The position numbers and the translations under genes were made by a program. Source: Thalassobacillus pellis (GTDB taxonomy: Bacteria; Bacillota; Bacilli; Bacillales; Halobacillaceae). Taken from it: a DNA stretch of 64,000 bases. Position 1 is the first letter of the stretch. Each line of letters begins with the position of its first letter. Location of the stretch: the NCBI RefSeq assembly GCF_016908295.1, contig NZ_JAFBDO010000001.1:620001-684000 (forward strand), read 5' to 3'. Shown one piece after another: positions 17,154 through 24,770 of this stretch. Under the pieces are notes generated by a model. That model saw nothing but the letters and a program-made list of their open reading frames with translations, was not told the DNA's origin and ran no database searches.

Positions 17154-18716
17154 ATGCAGTCAGACATCATCATCGCGGTTGATATTGGGACGACAAGCAC
17201 GAAAGCTCTGGCTTACGACCGGAAGGGAAAGATTTGGGCCGAGGAAGAAAAGGGTTACCCGCTCTACTCCCCTGTCCCGACCAAAAAAGAACAGGATGCA
17301 GACGAAATCTATCAGGCTGTCAAATGGACGCTAGCGAATGTCGCCAGTCAGGTTGCGAATCAGGACGGCCGGGTTGCCGGGGTCGGGTTCAGCGCTGCCA
17401 TGCACAGTCTGCTTGCCGTCGATGAAAACGGTTCCTTGTTGACCAACGTCATCACTTGGGCCGATCAACGTTCTGTCGAAGAAGCGGAAGCGTTGAAAAA
17501 AGGCGATGGGCACGAGATTTACTTACGGACAGGTACTCCGATCCATCCCATGTCACCGCTGACCAAACTGCTCTGGTTTAAGAACAATGAACCGGACATT
17601 TTTAACAAGGCGGCTAAATGGATTTCTATAAAAGAGTACATTTTCTACCAGCTGTTCCATCGTTATGTGGTCGATTATTCGATCGCTTCAGCTACCGGGC
17701 TGTTCCATCTGGCAAATTCAGATTGGGACAAAGGAGCGCTGGAAACGGCGGGTATCACCGAGGAACAACTGTCACGTCCGGTTTCGACTTCCCACGTGAT
17801 GAAAGGCCTCGATTCCACGGTTGCTGAAAGCTTGCACCTTGCGCCTGACACACCGTTCGTCGTTGGGGCAAGTGATGGTGTGCTCGCCAACATCGGTGTC
17901 GGCGCAGTCGAGGAAGGATCGGTTGCGTGTACGATCGGGACAAGCGGGGCTATCCGAACAGTCGTGGACAGGCCCTCCGTGGATCCGAAGGGAAGGATTT
18001 TCTGTTACGCGTTGACAGAGGATCGCTGGGTTATCGGCGGACCGATCAACAATGGGGGCATCGCCTTCCGCTGGGCACGGGATGAGTTATTCGCCGATAT
18101 CAGCGAAGCGGTTTCCAGCGGTGAAGTCTACAACCTGCTCACCGCGAAAGCGGAAAAAGTCAGACCAGGAGCAGACGGCCTGCTGTTCTTGCCGTATCTC
18201 ACCGGGGAACGTGCTCCCTTCTGGAATGCCGACACGAAAGGAATGTTCTTCGGACTGACACTGAACCACGGCCGTGAACATATGGTCCGCAGCGTACTCG
18301 AAGGCGTCATGTTCCAGATGTATTCCGTCGTAATTGCTCTGATTGAAGCCGGTGTCGAGCCTTTCGAATACCGGGCAGGAGGCGGTTTCGCCCGATCGGA
18401 ACTATGGAGACAGATCATGGCTGATGTATTCGAAGCGGAAATTGTCGTGCCCGAAAGCCACCAGAACTCCTGTCTAGGAGCTGCCTGGCTGACCATGAAA
18501 GCGCTTGGGATGGTGGACGATTTGGCAAGTATCAAACAAGTCATCCATACCAAAGTGAAACATGGCCCGATTGATGAAAATCTGCCAGTCTACCGGGAAC
18601 TGAAACCGATCTTCCTGCGCCTTGCCAGACAGATGCAGGATGAGTTCAAAGCCATTTCAGATTTTCAGCGTCGTCATGGACATGGCGATGACACATTATC
18701 TACCAATATGAAATAA
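17154..18716 (+). CDS. gntK: Gluconokinase (FGGY family)
   Basis: GntK phosphorylates D-gluconate to 6-phosphogluconate in the cytoplasm. The 520-residue product is a FGGY carbohydrate kinase: VDIGTTSTKALAYD (phosphate 1) at the N-terminus, GVGFSAAMHSLLAVD, GASDGVLANIGVG, CTIGTSGAIRTV (phosphate 2) and GGGFARSELWRQIMADVF (adenosine). B. subtilis GntK is 513 residues. The ATG preceded by GGAGGG was chosen over an upstream TTG. It heads the gntK-gntP-gnd operon. Xylulokinase is the main alternative by family, excluded by the neighbours. Confidence 0.93.
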   Translation: MQSDIIIAVDIGTTSTKALAYDRKGKIWAEEEKGYPLYSPVPTKKEQDADEIYQAVKWTLANVASQVANQDGRVAGVGFSAAMHSLLAVDENGSLLTNVITWADQRSVEEAEALKKGDGHEIYLRTGTPIHPMSPLTKLLWFKNNEPDIFNKAAKWISIKEYIFYQLFHRYVVDYSIASATGLFHLANSDWDKGALETAGITEEQLSRPVSTSHVMKGLDSTVAESLHLAPDTPFVVGASDGVLANIGVGAVEEGSVACTIGTSGAIRTVVDRPSVDPKGRIFCYALTEDRWVIGGPINNGGIAFRWARDELFADISEAVSSGEVYNLLTAKAEKVRPGADGLLFLPYLTGERAPFWNADTKGMFFGLTLNHGREHMVRSVLEGVMFQMYSVVIALIEAGVEPFEYRAGGGFARSELWRQIMADVFEAEIVVPESHQNSCLGAAWLTMKALGMVDDLASIKQVIHTKVKHGPIDENLPVYRELKPIFLRLARQMQDEFKAISDFQRRHGHGDDTLSTNMK

Positions 18717-18733
18717 GAAAGGGGAAATTTTTC

Positions 18734-20083
18734 ATGGAAAGTACTGCAGGTCTTATCATTACCGCTGTCTTAGCTGTCTTATTGTTATTATTCCTTGTTA
18801 TGCGTACGAAGCTTCAGGCTTTCGTTGCTCTACTCGTTGTCAGTATCCTGATCGGATTGGCAGTCGGGCTGCCTCCAAAAGAAATTATTTCAACCATTGA
18901 AAAAGGGATGGGAGGTACCCTTGGATTCATCGCTGTCATCATCGGTCTTGGTGCCATGTTCGGTGAGATTCTCCGTGTATCCGGTGGTGCCGAACGTCTC
19001 GCGCTTACATTGATGGATAAATTCGGCGAGAAAAATATTACATGGGCACTTGGTCTTACTGGTTTCATTGTATCGATTCCGGTATTCCTCGATGTCGCCC
19101 TCGTCATCCTCGTTCCAATCTTGTACAGTATGGCTCAGAAAACGAAAAAATCACTGCTTTATTTCGGGATTCCGTTACTTGCGGGTCTTGCGGTTACGCA
19201 CAGCTTTATTCCACCGACTCCAGGTCCGATCGCTGTTGCATCTCTCTTGAATGCTGATTTGGGCTGGGTCATCCTGTTCGGTGCCATTGCAGGTCTTCCT
19301 GCCATGATTCTTGGCGGTCCAGTTTTCGGTAAATACATTTCTGATAAGATTCATGTCAAAGTACCAGAATATATGATGGAACAAGTAAAAGAAATTGAGT
19401 ACGACAGGGACTTGCCTAGCTTTAAGAGTGTCGTTCTGATCATCACGCTTCCACTCGTATTAATTTTACTAAACACGACTGCCGATCTTGTTTTAGCCGA
19501 TGGAAGTTCATTACAGAGCTTCCTCGTCTTTATCGGTCATCCATTCGTCGCCTTGACAATTGCTGCCCTGCTGACCTTTTACTTCTTCGGTTATAAGCGC
19601 GGCTACAGTAAGGAAGAAGTTCAACAAATCACTACGAAAGCACTCGAACCAGCGGGTCTTATCATCCTCGTAACCGGTGCCGGTGGTGTATTCGGTGAAA
19701 TGCTCATTTCCTCTGGTATTGGTGATATCTTGGCTGATATGATGAAAAATGCGCAGATGCCATTGATTGTTTTTGCCTTTATTACAGCGACTGTCGTCCG
19801 GATCGCCCAAGGTTCTGCGACTGTCTCCATGATCACAGCTGCCGGACTTGTGTCCCCGCTGTTAGATTCCTTTGACGTAAGCGAACCGATGCTCGGACTG
19901 CTCGTTATTGCCATTGCATCCGGTGCTACTGTCGTTTCTCACGTAAACGATTCCGGTTTCTGGCTCGTCAACCGTTACTTCGGCCTGACGGAAAAAGAAA
20001 CGCTGAAGACATGGACCGTGATGGAAACGATCATCGGACTTGTCGGCTTTGGAGTCGCTTTGCTTATAAGCTTTTTTGTCTAA
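18734..20083 (+). CDS. gntP: Gluconate:H+ symporter, GntP family
   Basis: The 449-residue membrane protein has about 12-14 helices and the GntP-family sequences GLGAMFGEILRVSGGAERLA, VTHSFIPPTPGPIAVA, GGVFGEMLISSGIGD and SHVNDSGFWLVNRYFG. It imports gluconate with protons, supplying GntK 17 bp upstream. AAAGGGG precedes the ATG. GntP transporters vary in specificity (gluconate, idonate, glycerate), but the flanking kinase and dehydrogenase fix gluconate or a related aldonate. Galactonate for the divergent dgoD operon might enter by it as well. Confidence 0.94.
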   Translation: MESTAGLIITAVLAVLLLLFLVMRTKLQAFVALLVVSILIGLAVGLPPKEIISTIEKGMGGTLGFIAVIIGLGAMFGEILRVSGGAERLALTLMDKFGEKNITWALGLTGFIVSIPVFLDVALVILVPILYSMAQKTKKSLLYFGIPLLAGLAVTHSFIPPTPGPIAVASLLNADLGWVILFGAIAGLPAMILGGPVFGKYISDKIHVKVPEYMMEQVKEIEYDRDLPSFKSVVLIITLPLVLILLNTTADLVLADGSSLQSFLVFIGHPFVALTIAALLTFYFFGYKRGYSKEEVQQITTKALEPAGLIILVTGAGGVFGEMLISSGIGDILADMMKNAQMPLIVFAFITATVVRIAQGSATVSMITAAGLVSPLLDSFDVSEPMLGLLVIAIASGATVVSHVNDSGFWLVNRYFGLTEKETLKTWTVMETIIGLVGFGVALLISFFV

Positions 20084-20117
20084 ATTTCTATAAACTATTT
20101 AAAAAGGGGTATGTACC

Positions 20118-21017
20118 ATGAAGGTAGGTTTGGTTGGATTAGGTAAAATGGGATTCAACATCGGAGAACAGATGTTGGAGAAAAATTATGATGTTGTCGC
20201 TTATGACGTCAATGAAGATGCTGTAAAAAACTTTGCAGATAAGGGAGGAAAAGGTGTCCATTCCCTTCAGGAGCTGACAGATGCGTTAGAGCCGAACCGC
20301 GTCATCTGGATCATGGTCCCTGCAGGTGAGATCACCGATGAGGTCATTTCGGAACTTACTCCCCTGCTTGATAAGGAAGACATCCTGATTGAAGCCGGTA
20401 ACTCCCATTATAAGAAAACCCTCGAGCATCATAGACAGCTTGAGGAGGCTGGCATCAAGTTCTTTGATGTCGGCACAAGCGGCGGAATTTCCGGTGCACG
20501 TCATGGAGCATGCTTCATGATCGGCGGCGATGCGGATACATTTGAAAAGGTCGAACCGCTATTCCGCGATTTATCTGTTGAAGACGGATATTTGTATACC
20601 GGAAAAGGCGGCAGCGGCCACTATTTGAAAATGATCCACAACGGCGTGGAGTACGGCATGATGGCTGCCATCGGGGAAGGCTTCGACCTGCTCGAAAAGA
20701 GCCCATTCGATTATGATTATGAAAAAGTAGCCCACGTATGGAACCACGGTTCTGTCATCCGCGGCTGGCTGATGGAGCTCATGGAAGAAGCATTCAAAAA
20801 AGACGCACGTCTGGATGACATCCGCGGCGTCATGAATTCCTCGGGAGAAGGAAAATGGACCGTAGAATCTGCGCTCGACCTTGAGACTGCTGCTCCTGTC
20901 ATCGCCCTATCATTGATGATGCGCTACCGCTCCCAGGAAAACGACACCTTCACAGGAAAAGTCGTTTCCGCACTCCGCCACGAATTCGGCGGACATGCCA
21001 CTGAAAAAAGTGACTGA
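20118..21017 (+). CDS. gnd: 6-phosphogluconate dehydrogenase, decarboxylating (short, YqeC/GntZ-type)
   Basis: The enzyme oxidises 6-phosphogluconate to ribulose 5-phosphate and CO2. At 299 residues it is the short form, lacking the C-terminal extension of the 470-residue GndA class, and such forms often prefer NAD+. The Rossmann motif is GLVGLGKMGFN; the substrate and catalytic segments are DVGTSGGISGARHG and GSGHYLKMIHNGVEYGMM with the conserved Lys and His-Asn. It is the last gene of the gnt operon, sending gluconate carbon to the pentose phosphate pathway. Confidence 0.93.
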   Translation: MKVGLVGLGKMGFNIGEQMLEKNYDVVAYDVNEDAVKNFADKGGKGVHSLQELTDALEPNRVIWIMVPAGEITDEVISELTPLLDKEDILIEAGNSHYKKTLEHHRQLEEAGIKFFDVGTSGGISGARHGACFMIGGDADTFEKVEPLFRDLSVEDGYLYTGKGGSGHYLKMIHNGVEYGMMAAIGEGFDLLEKSPFDYDYEKVAHVWNHGSVIRGWLMELMEEAFKKDARLDDIRGVMNSSGEGKWTVESALDLETAAPVIALSLMMRYRSQENDTFTGKVVSALRHEFGGHATEKSD

Positions 21018-21060
21018 TGGACGAGGATTCATTCCTGCATCGGGCTTAAAAGGACAACAC

Positions 21061-21105
21061 AAAAAAGCACTTCTATTGACTTCCTGTCAGTAGGAGTGCT
21101 TTTTT
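21061..21105 (+). terminator. Terminator of the gntK-gntP-gnd operon (likely bidirectional)
   Basis: GCACTTCTATTGAC pairs with GTCAGTAGGAGTGC through a five-base loop, with A and T tracts on each side. It also lies at the 3' end of sinR on the other strand. Confidence 0.9.
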
Positions 21106-21132
21106 ATCGTCCATAAAGGGGAACATTTCCGC

Positions 21133-21456
21133 TCATTGGTTCAGCTTCCATTTATTAAATTCCAGGTACTCCCGAAATTGTTCCTTGGAGATCCCTGATT
21201 CCATTGCTTCCATGACCAGCCGCTTCCACCCTTCATCAAGAGCTGCATCCGTTTCACCCTGCTCCCCATGCAACAGGTAATTGATGGACACATCAAGCTC
21301 CGTGGAAATTTTCTCGAGAAACTGGATCGACGGATTAGACTGTATGTTACGCTCGATCGAACTAAGGTACGACTTCGCCACCCCGGCCCTCTCCGCCAAA
21401 ACAGTCAAGGACAGGCCCCGATTTTTCCTAATCAGCTTAATTCGTTCACCTATCAT
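21133..21456 (-). CDS. sinR: SinR-type master regulator of biofilm and motility
   Basis: The 107-residue protein has an N-terminal Xre helix-turn-helix (5-60; RIKLIRKNRGLSLTVLAERA, KSYLSSIERNIQSNPSIQFL) and the C-terminal SinR dimerisation hook (EGWKRLVMEAMESGISKEQF). B. subtilis SinR (111 residues) represses matrix operons as a tetramer and is antagonised by SinI. The ATG used is six bases after GAGGTGA; an upstream GTG two codons earlier is less likely. It follows a sinI gene in the same order as in B. subtilis. The SlrR paralogue has the same layout, but the sinI neighbour favours SinR. Confidence 0.88.
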   Translation of the reverse strand: MIGERIKLIRKNRGLSLTVLAERAGVAKSYLSSIERNIQSNPSIQFLEKISTELDVSINYLLHGEQGETDAALDEGWKRLVMEAMESGISKEQFREYLEFNKWKLNQ

Positions 21457-21543
21457 GAACACTCACCTCTTTCCCTTAAATTATACCATAAAAAAAGGCG
21501 AGTGTTCGAAATTAAGCACAATATTTCTTTTTACCGCATACTG

Positions 21544-21696
21544 TTACTTATTGAAGCGGTTCACTGCACCTGATTTTTGATCGAAAAAATTTTTCACTTC
21601 TTCCTTTGTCATCCCCAATGATTTTGCTGCCAGTATTAACTCCACCCATTCAACATCTAAATTCTTACATTGCTTGTGATTGGAAACCTTCATCAT
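21544..21696 (-). CDS. sinI: SinI-type anti-repressor
   Basis: The 50-residue protein beginning MMKVSNHKQCKNL contains LDVEWVELILAAKSLGMTKE, which matches the SinI helix-hook (LDQEWVELMVEAKEANISPE in B. subtilis). The longest open frame extends 37 codons upstream, but the ATG at 21694-21696 has AAGGGG six bases before it and gives the normal SinI size. SinI binds SinR one-to-one through this hook and releases repression. A gap of about 90 bp separates it from sinR. Confidence 0.85.
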   Translation of the reverse strand: MMKVSNHKQCKNLDVEWVELILAAKSLGMTKEEVKNFFDQKSGAVNRFNK

Positions 21697-21886
21697 AACG
21701 AGCCCCTTTTCAGTTCTTTCAGGTAGTCCAGCCGCCATAGCGATCCGTATGTAAGGAGTAGTTGCTTCGGTACCGTAGGCCTGTGACTTTGCGCCCTCAT
21801 TTTTCAATGCGTTTGCCCTTTTCTGAAATTGATTTAATGATAATAATAAATATACTGTACTAGGGGTGTTTTTATCTGTTAGAATT

Positions 21887-21916
21887 TGTCAACAACTAAC
21901 GGCTAATTTTGTCGAA
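21887..21916 (-). promoter_or_regulatory. Candidate Spo0A boxes upstream of sinI
   Basis: TTTTGTCGAATCAA (core TGTCGAA at 21910-21916) is a full match to the 0A box, and a weaker TGTCAAC lies at 21887-21893. Both are about 190-215 bp upstream of the sinI start. In B. subtilis sinI is activated by Spo0A~P, so a conserved arrangement is expected; no clear -10 was found between. Confidence 0.5.
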
Positions 21917-21984
21917 TCAAACTTTTTTTGGTAATTATCTGGTTTTTTAGTCACAGTTATAGGGATTAATGAACTAGCCAAAAC

Positions 21985-22009
21985 GCTGTCCCAGGTATTT
22001 AAGGACAGC
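21985..22009 (-). terminator. Weak terminator downstream of pcp
   Basis: GCTGTCC/GGACAGC forms a seven-base-pair stem followed on the minus strand by GTTTT. It lies 60 bp beyond the pcp stop codon, after the repeat copies. Confidence 0.4.
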
Positions 22010-22026
22010 TCACTCATTCGATATGA

Positions 22027-22090
22027 AGGTTCTGGTCCCTCCCAAAATATGGTTCTCCTGGGGTGTAAATTATGTTTCTCCCGGGGTGTC
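22027..22090 (-). repeat. GGTTCTCCTGGGGTG-type repeats, running into the end of pcp
   Basis: Copies of the 15-mer start at 22051 and 22074, with a degenerate one near 22028. The last copy supplies the final codons of pcp (TDTPGET) and its stop, so the element forms the 3' boundary of the gene. Confidence 0.7.
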
Positions 22091-22690
22091 TGTTGTTATT
22101 TGGATGGATAGGCGTATGGCTGCGGTCAGATCCTGTTGGGACCAGCTTGGAATGTTTCCATGCTTTATTGCCAGCTCATGGGAAGCAGGAATATGGATAA
22201 ATCCCGCCTTTTTATGGTCCTTCTTCCTGTGAAAATGATATAAAACATGGTACATCACATTGTTGCAGAGATACGCACCCGCCGAATTGGAAATCTCAGC
22301 TGGAAAAGAGGCTCCATTCAAGGCTGCCGTAATTTCTTTAATAGGAAGCGTGGAAAACAATCCATCCGGCCCTTCGGAGCAAATCCGTTCCCCATCTGGT
22401 TTATGACCACGATTGTCAACCGGGCCATCATTACAATTGATCGCAATCCGCTCCGGAGTAATTTTCGGGCGGCCACCGGCCAGACCAAGCGCAATGACAA
22501 TTTCCGGGTTGGTTTCCTCGATATGAGTGAGCAGCTCTTTTCCCGCTTTTTGGAAATCGACCGGCAGTACTCTGCTGATGATTTCATGGTTATTCATCTT
22601 CTCACCGTCAAGTTCCTCTGCAATCTGCATGGTTGGATTAACCGGAAAATCAAGGAATGGCTCGAAGCCAGTAAGCAGTATTTTCTTCAT
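22070..22690 (-). CDS. pcp: Pyroglutamyl-peptidase I
   Basis: Pcp removes N-terminal pyroglutamate from peptides in the cytoplasm. The 206-residue protein begins KKILLTGFEPF, and the C15-family triad can be read as Glu80 (TPERIAINCND), Cys142 (SNSAGAYLCNN) and His166 (GFIHIPAS). The last residues ITTDTPGET come from a dispersed intergenic repeat, so the C-terminus has probably been remodelled. It is monocistronic, with the 21-bp array just upstream. Confidence 0.95.
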   Translation of the reverse strand: MKKILLTGFEPFLDFPVNPTMQIAEELDGEKMNNHEIISRVLPVDFQKAGKELLTHIEETNPEIVIALGLAGGRPKITPERIAINCNDGPVDNRGHKPDGERICSEGPDGLFSTLPIKEITAALNGASFPAEISNSAGAYLCNNVMYHVLYHFHRKKDHKKAGFIHIPASHELAIKHGNIPSWSQQDLTAAIRLSIQITTDTPGET

Positions 22691-22729
22691 TTTTCCATCA
22701 CCTCTGTCATTAGGATAGCATACAGGGCT

Positions 22730-23035
22730 ATGCTGAGTGGATCAATAGGTTATGCTGGGATGGTTGGGGAGGCGGTCGGAATATGATCGTTTTGATGCCA
22801 GGTATGATTGCGCACTCGGGCTAGCTCAGATGCCGGGTATACTTGAGCGGGGATCGGAATATGCTCGCTCAATTACTGTTTGCGCTCGCCGGCGTGTAGA
22901 ATACGCTCGTTGGGGTGCTGTTTATGATCTCCCAAAGTCAGAATACGCGCGCCCAGATACCATTTATGCTCGCTGAAGATCAAATGCTAGCTCAGGTGCT
23001 GGTTATGATCGCCTGCTCTCGAAATAGCATGTTCG
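22730..23035 (+). repeat. Degenerate 21-bp tandem array 1 (core TATGCTCGC)
   Basis: From 22857 eight further unit starts follow in exact 21-bp steps apart from one 18-bp step: 22857, 22878, 22899, 22920, 22941, 22962, 22983, 23001, 23022. The first half of each unit keeps (G/A)(A/T)(A/T)TA(T/C)G(C/A)TCGC, as in GAATATGCTCGC, GAATACGCTCG, ATTTATGCTCGC and GTTTATGATC; the second half is unconserved. Between 22730 and 22857 the same core recurs with irregular spacing (ATGCTG, ATGATCG, ATGATTG). It occupies the gap between pcp and the HEPN-CBS gene, upstream of both. Confidence 0.8.
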
Positions 23036-23161
23036 AACGCTGTTTTCAGCGGTTACTTAATACTACAAAAGTTAACCTGCTTCTTTCCATTATGTTTTTT
23101 AATTGGTGAATCCGATATAATAAGTGTACTATCTATTTTTATTTATAAAGAAGGTGTTCGC

Positions 23162-23899
23162 ATGAATGAGTCAAGGTACGGGATGGAGCTGGCGGAGCAC
23201 TTTGAGATCGCATTTAACCAGATTCATCAAACACTAAAGTCCATCAATGGTTATCCGAAGAATGATAATTTCATGGAGCTTGTCCAGCGGTCGAAAGTGC
23301 AGCATAGCGTCATTCGGCATCATTTTGATCATCTGAAGCAGTTCGCGAAGCTCAGAAATGCGATTGTCCATGAGAAAATCCGTGATGATTATTATATCGC
23401 TTACCCTCATAAAGACGTTGTGGAGACGATTGAAAAAATTAAACAAACGCTTGATCAGCCGCCATTAGCCCTTGATATGGCTACAAAACCGGTGCTTTTC
23501 TTCCGGTCTGATTCACACCTGACGAAAATTTTGGAAGCATTCAGCCGCTTCAAAGTTTCCCAGTTCCCTATCTATGGGGAGAATCATGAGTTTCTAGGTC
23601 TGTTGACTAATGATGGGGTGGTCCGCTGGTTATCCCGAAACATGAATCAGGACTGCATCCAGCTTGGGGAAGTCCGGGCAGCTGATATCCTGCCGCTTGA
23701 GAAGAACCATAATGTCCGTTTTTTGAGCGAAAAAAATTCGATTTTCGATTTGGAGGCTTTTTTTTCGCAAAGCTTTAAGCAAAATTTGAAGCTGAAGGCT
23801 GTCCTTATAACCGAAGGCGGGGCACCTGATGGAAAGCCGATTGGAATTGTGACAACGTGGGATCTGATCAAAATCGATCGCGACAGCCAGGGTGGATGA
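23162..23899 (+). CDS. HEPN-like domain fused to a CBS pair
   Basis: In the 245-residue protein residues 1-100 are helical and contain FAKLRNAIVHEK, where Arg65-Asn66 and His70 fit the R-x4-H motif of HEPN domains. Residues about 105-235 form two CBS modules (PVLFFRSDSHLTKILEAFSR ... FPIYGENHEFLGLLTNDGVV ... GIVTTWDLIK), which usually bind adenosine nucleotides. An AAGGTG precedes the ATG. This architecture suggests a nucleotide-gated RNA-binding or RNase-like protein, but HEPN motifs occur in non-catalytic proteins too. No partner toxin or nucleotidyltransferase gene is adjacent. Confidence 0.75.
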   Translation: MNESRYGMELAEHFEIAFNQIHQTLKSINGYPKNDNFMELVQRSKVQHSVIRHHFDHLKQFAKLRNAIVHEKIRDDYYIAYPHKDVVETIEKIKQTLDQPPLALDMATKPVLFFRSDSHLTKILEAFSRFKVSQFPIYGENHEFLGLLTNDGVVRWLSRNMNQDCIQLGEVRAADILPLEKNHNVRFLSEKNSIFDLEAFFSQSFKQNLKLKAVLITEGGAPDGKPIGIVTTWDLIKIDRDSQGG

Positions 23900-23983
23900 G
23901 GCAGCATGCACATATTGTATTGCATTATCGTCTCCGTCGTTTTATGATTAGTCCAATAAAAGTATAGAGGGGATGGGATTCCC

Positions 23984-24334
23984 ATGTATTATAAGCGAAA
24001 TGAAGCCTTCCGCTACACATTCGATGATACGATACCCGGCAGTTTCATAAAAAAAACGGACCGCTTCGTCGCAGGTCCGATTGAACTCATTAATTTAAGT
24101 GTGAGCGGAGTGAAAATCGAATTAGATTATTTCTCCGAGTTGAGTACAGACGATGATTTACTGATTCAATTTTCCCTCCAAAACCAACAGATCGACGTCG
24201 ATGGGGAAATCGTCTGGGTGAAAAATTTAGGAAAACGAATGACAGCAGGAGTTCAATTACATACAACAGAGGAAATGAAGCAGATGATCGTTCATGCATT
24301 AAAGCTATATACAAAACAGAATAGAGCGGAATGA
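23984..24334 (+). CDS. PilZ domain protein
   Basis: The 116-residue protein is a single PilZ domain. The NLSVSGVKIEL segment supplies the (D/N)xSxxG c-di-GMP motif, and the upstream KRNEAFRYTF stands in for RxxxR, of which only one Arg clearly fits, so ligand binding could be weakened. The beta-strands IDVDGEIVWVKNLGKRMTAG and VQLH complete the barrel. GAGGGGATG precedes the ATG. It may be a c-di-GMP effector; sinIR and flagellar genes lie in the same window. Confidence 0.8.
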   Translation: MYYKRNEAFRYTFDDTIPGSFIKKTDRFVAGPIELINLSVSGVKIELDYFSELSTDDDLLIQFSLQNQQIDVDGEIVWVKNLGKRMTAGVQLHTTEEMKQMIVHALKLYTKQNRAE

Positions 24335-24335
24335 T

Positions 24336-24364
24336 AGCCTGGCTGAGAGAACCAGGCTTTTTTT
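24336..24364 (+). terminator. Terminator of the PilZ gene
   Basis: AGCCTGG/CCAGGCT with a nine-base loop is followed by seven T residues. Confidence 0.9.
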
Positions 24365-24483
24365 ATGGAAAAAATTTCACGGAAATTTTTCACCATTTTA
24401 TTCGTTTCGAACTTATATTTATTGACCTTACTGTAGATTACTTTGCCGTGTGCTGTTTAACCCCTTAGGGGGCCTGATCGTGT

Positions 24484-24686
24484 GCGCGTGTTGGGCTTGC
24501 GAACACGCGTACTCAACTCGGATACACGCGCGTTCACCCTCTATACACGCGCATTCCAATGCCTAATACGCTGGTTCAGCTCACGTAAACGCGTGGTCCA
24601 GAGCCATGTACGCGTATTCTACTTACGCACACGGAGACGCGCACTTCCTGGCCCTGTACGCGCGTCCCACGCCAGACGCATGTGTT
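24484..24686 (+). repeat. Degenerate 21-bp tandem array 2 (core ATACACGCGC)
   Basis: The core ACGC recurs at 24505, 24526, 24547, 24568, 24589, 24610, 24631, 24637, 24658 and 24676: seven steps of 21, one of 6 and one of 18 bp. Well-kept units read GATACACGCGCGTTC and CTATACACGCGCATTC; the rest of each unit varies. The core differs from that of arrays 1 and 3, but the register is the same. It lies between the convergent PilZ and RND pump genes. Confidence 0.8.
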
Positions 24687-24770
24687 TCCCCAAAAAAATA
24701 ATAAGAAAGAACTTTCCCGAGGTCAGCTATTTTGCAGACTTCAGAAAAGCTCTTGCCCTTCAATATGAGA

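Noticed and set aside
22752-22976. 74-codon open frame through array 1 with SEYAR-like heptads
   Set aside because: No ribosome binding site or plausible start; the frame is open because the 21-bp unit is a multiple of three and its core lacks stops. Kept as a repeat, not a gene.
22730-23035. CRISPR array
   Set aside because: Unit length is 21 bp, the repeats are degenerate and the variable half is about 10 bp; no cas genes are in the window.
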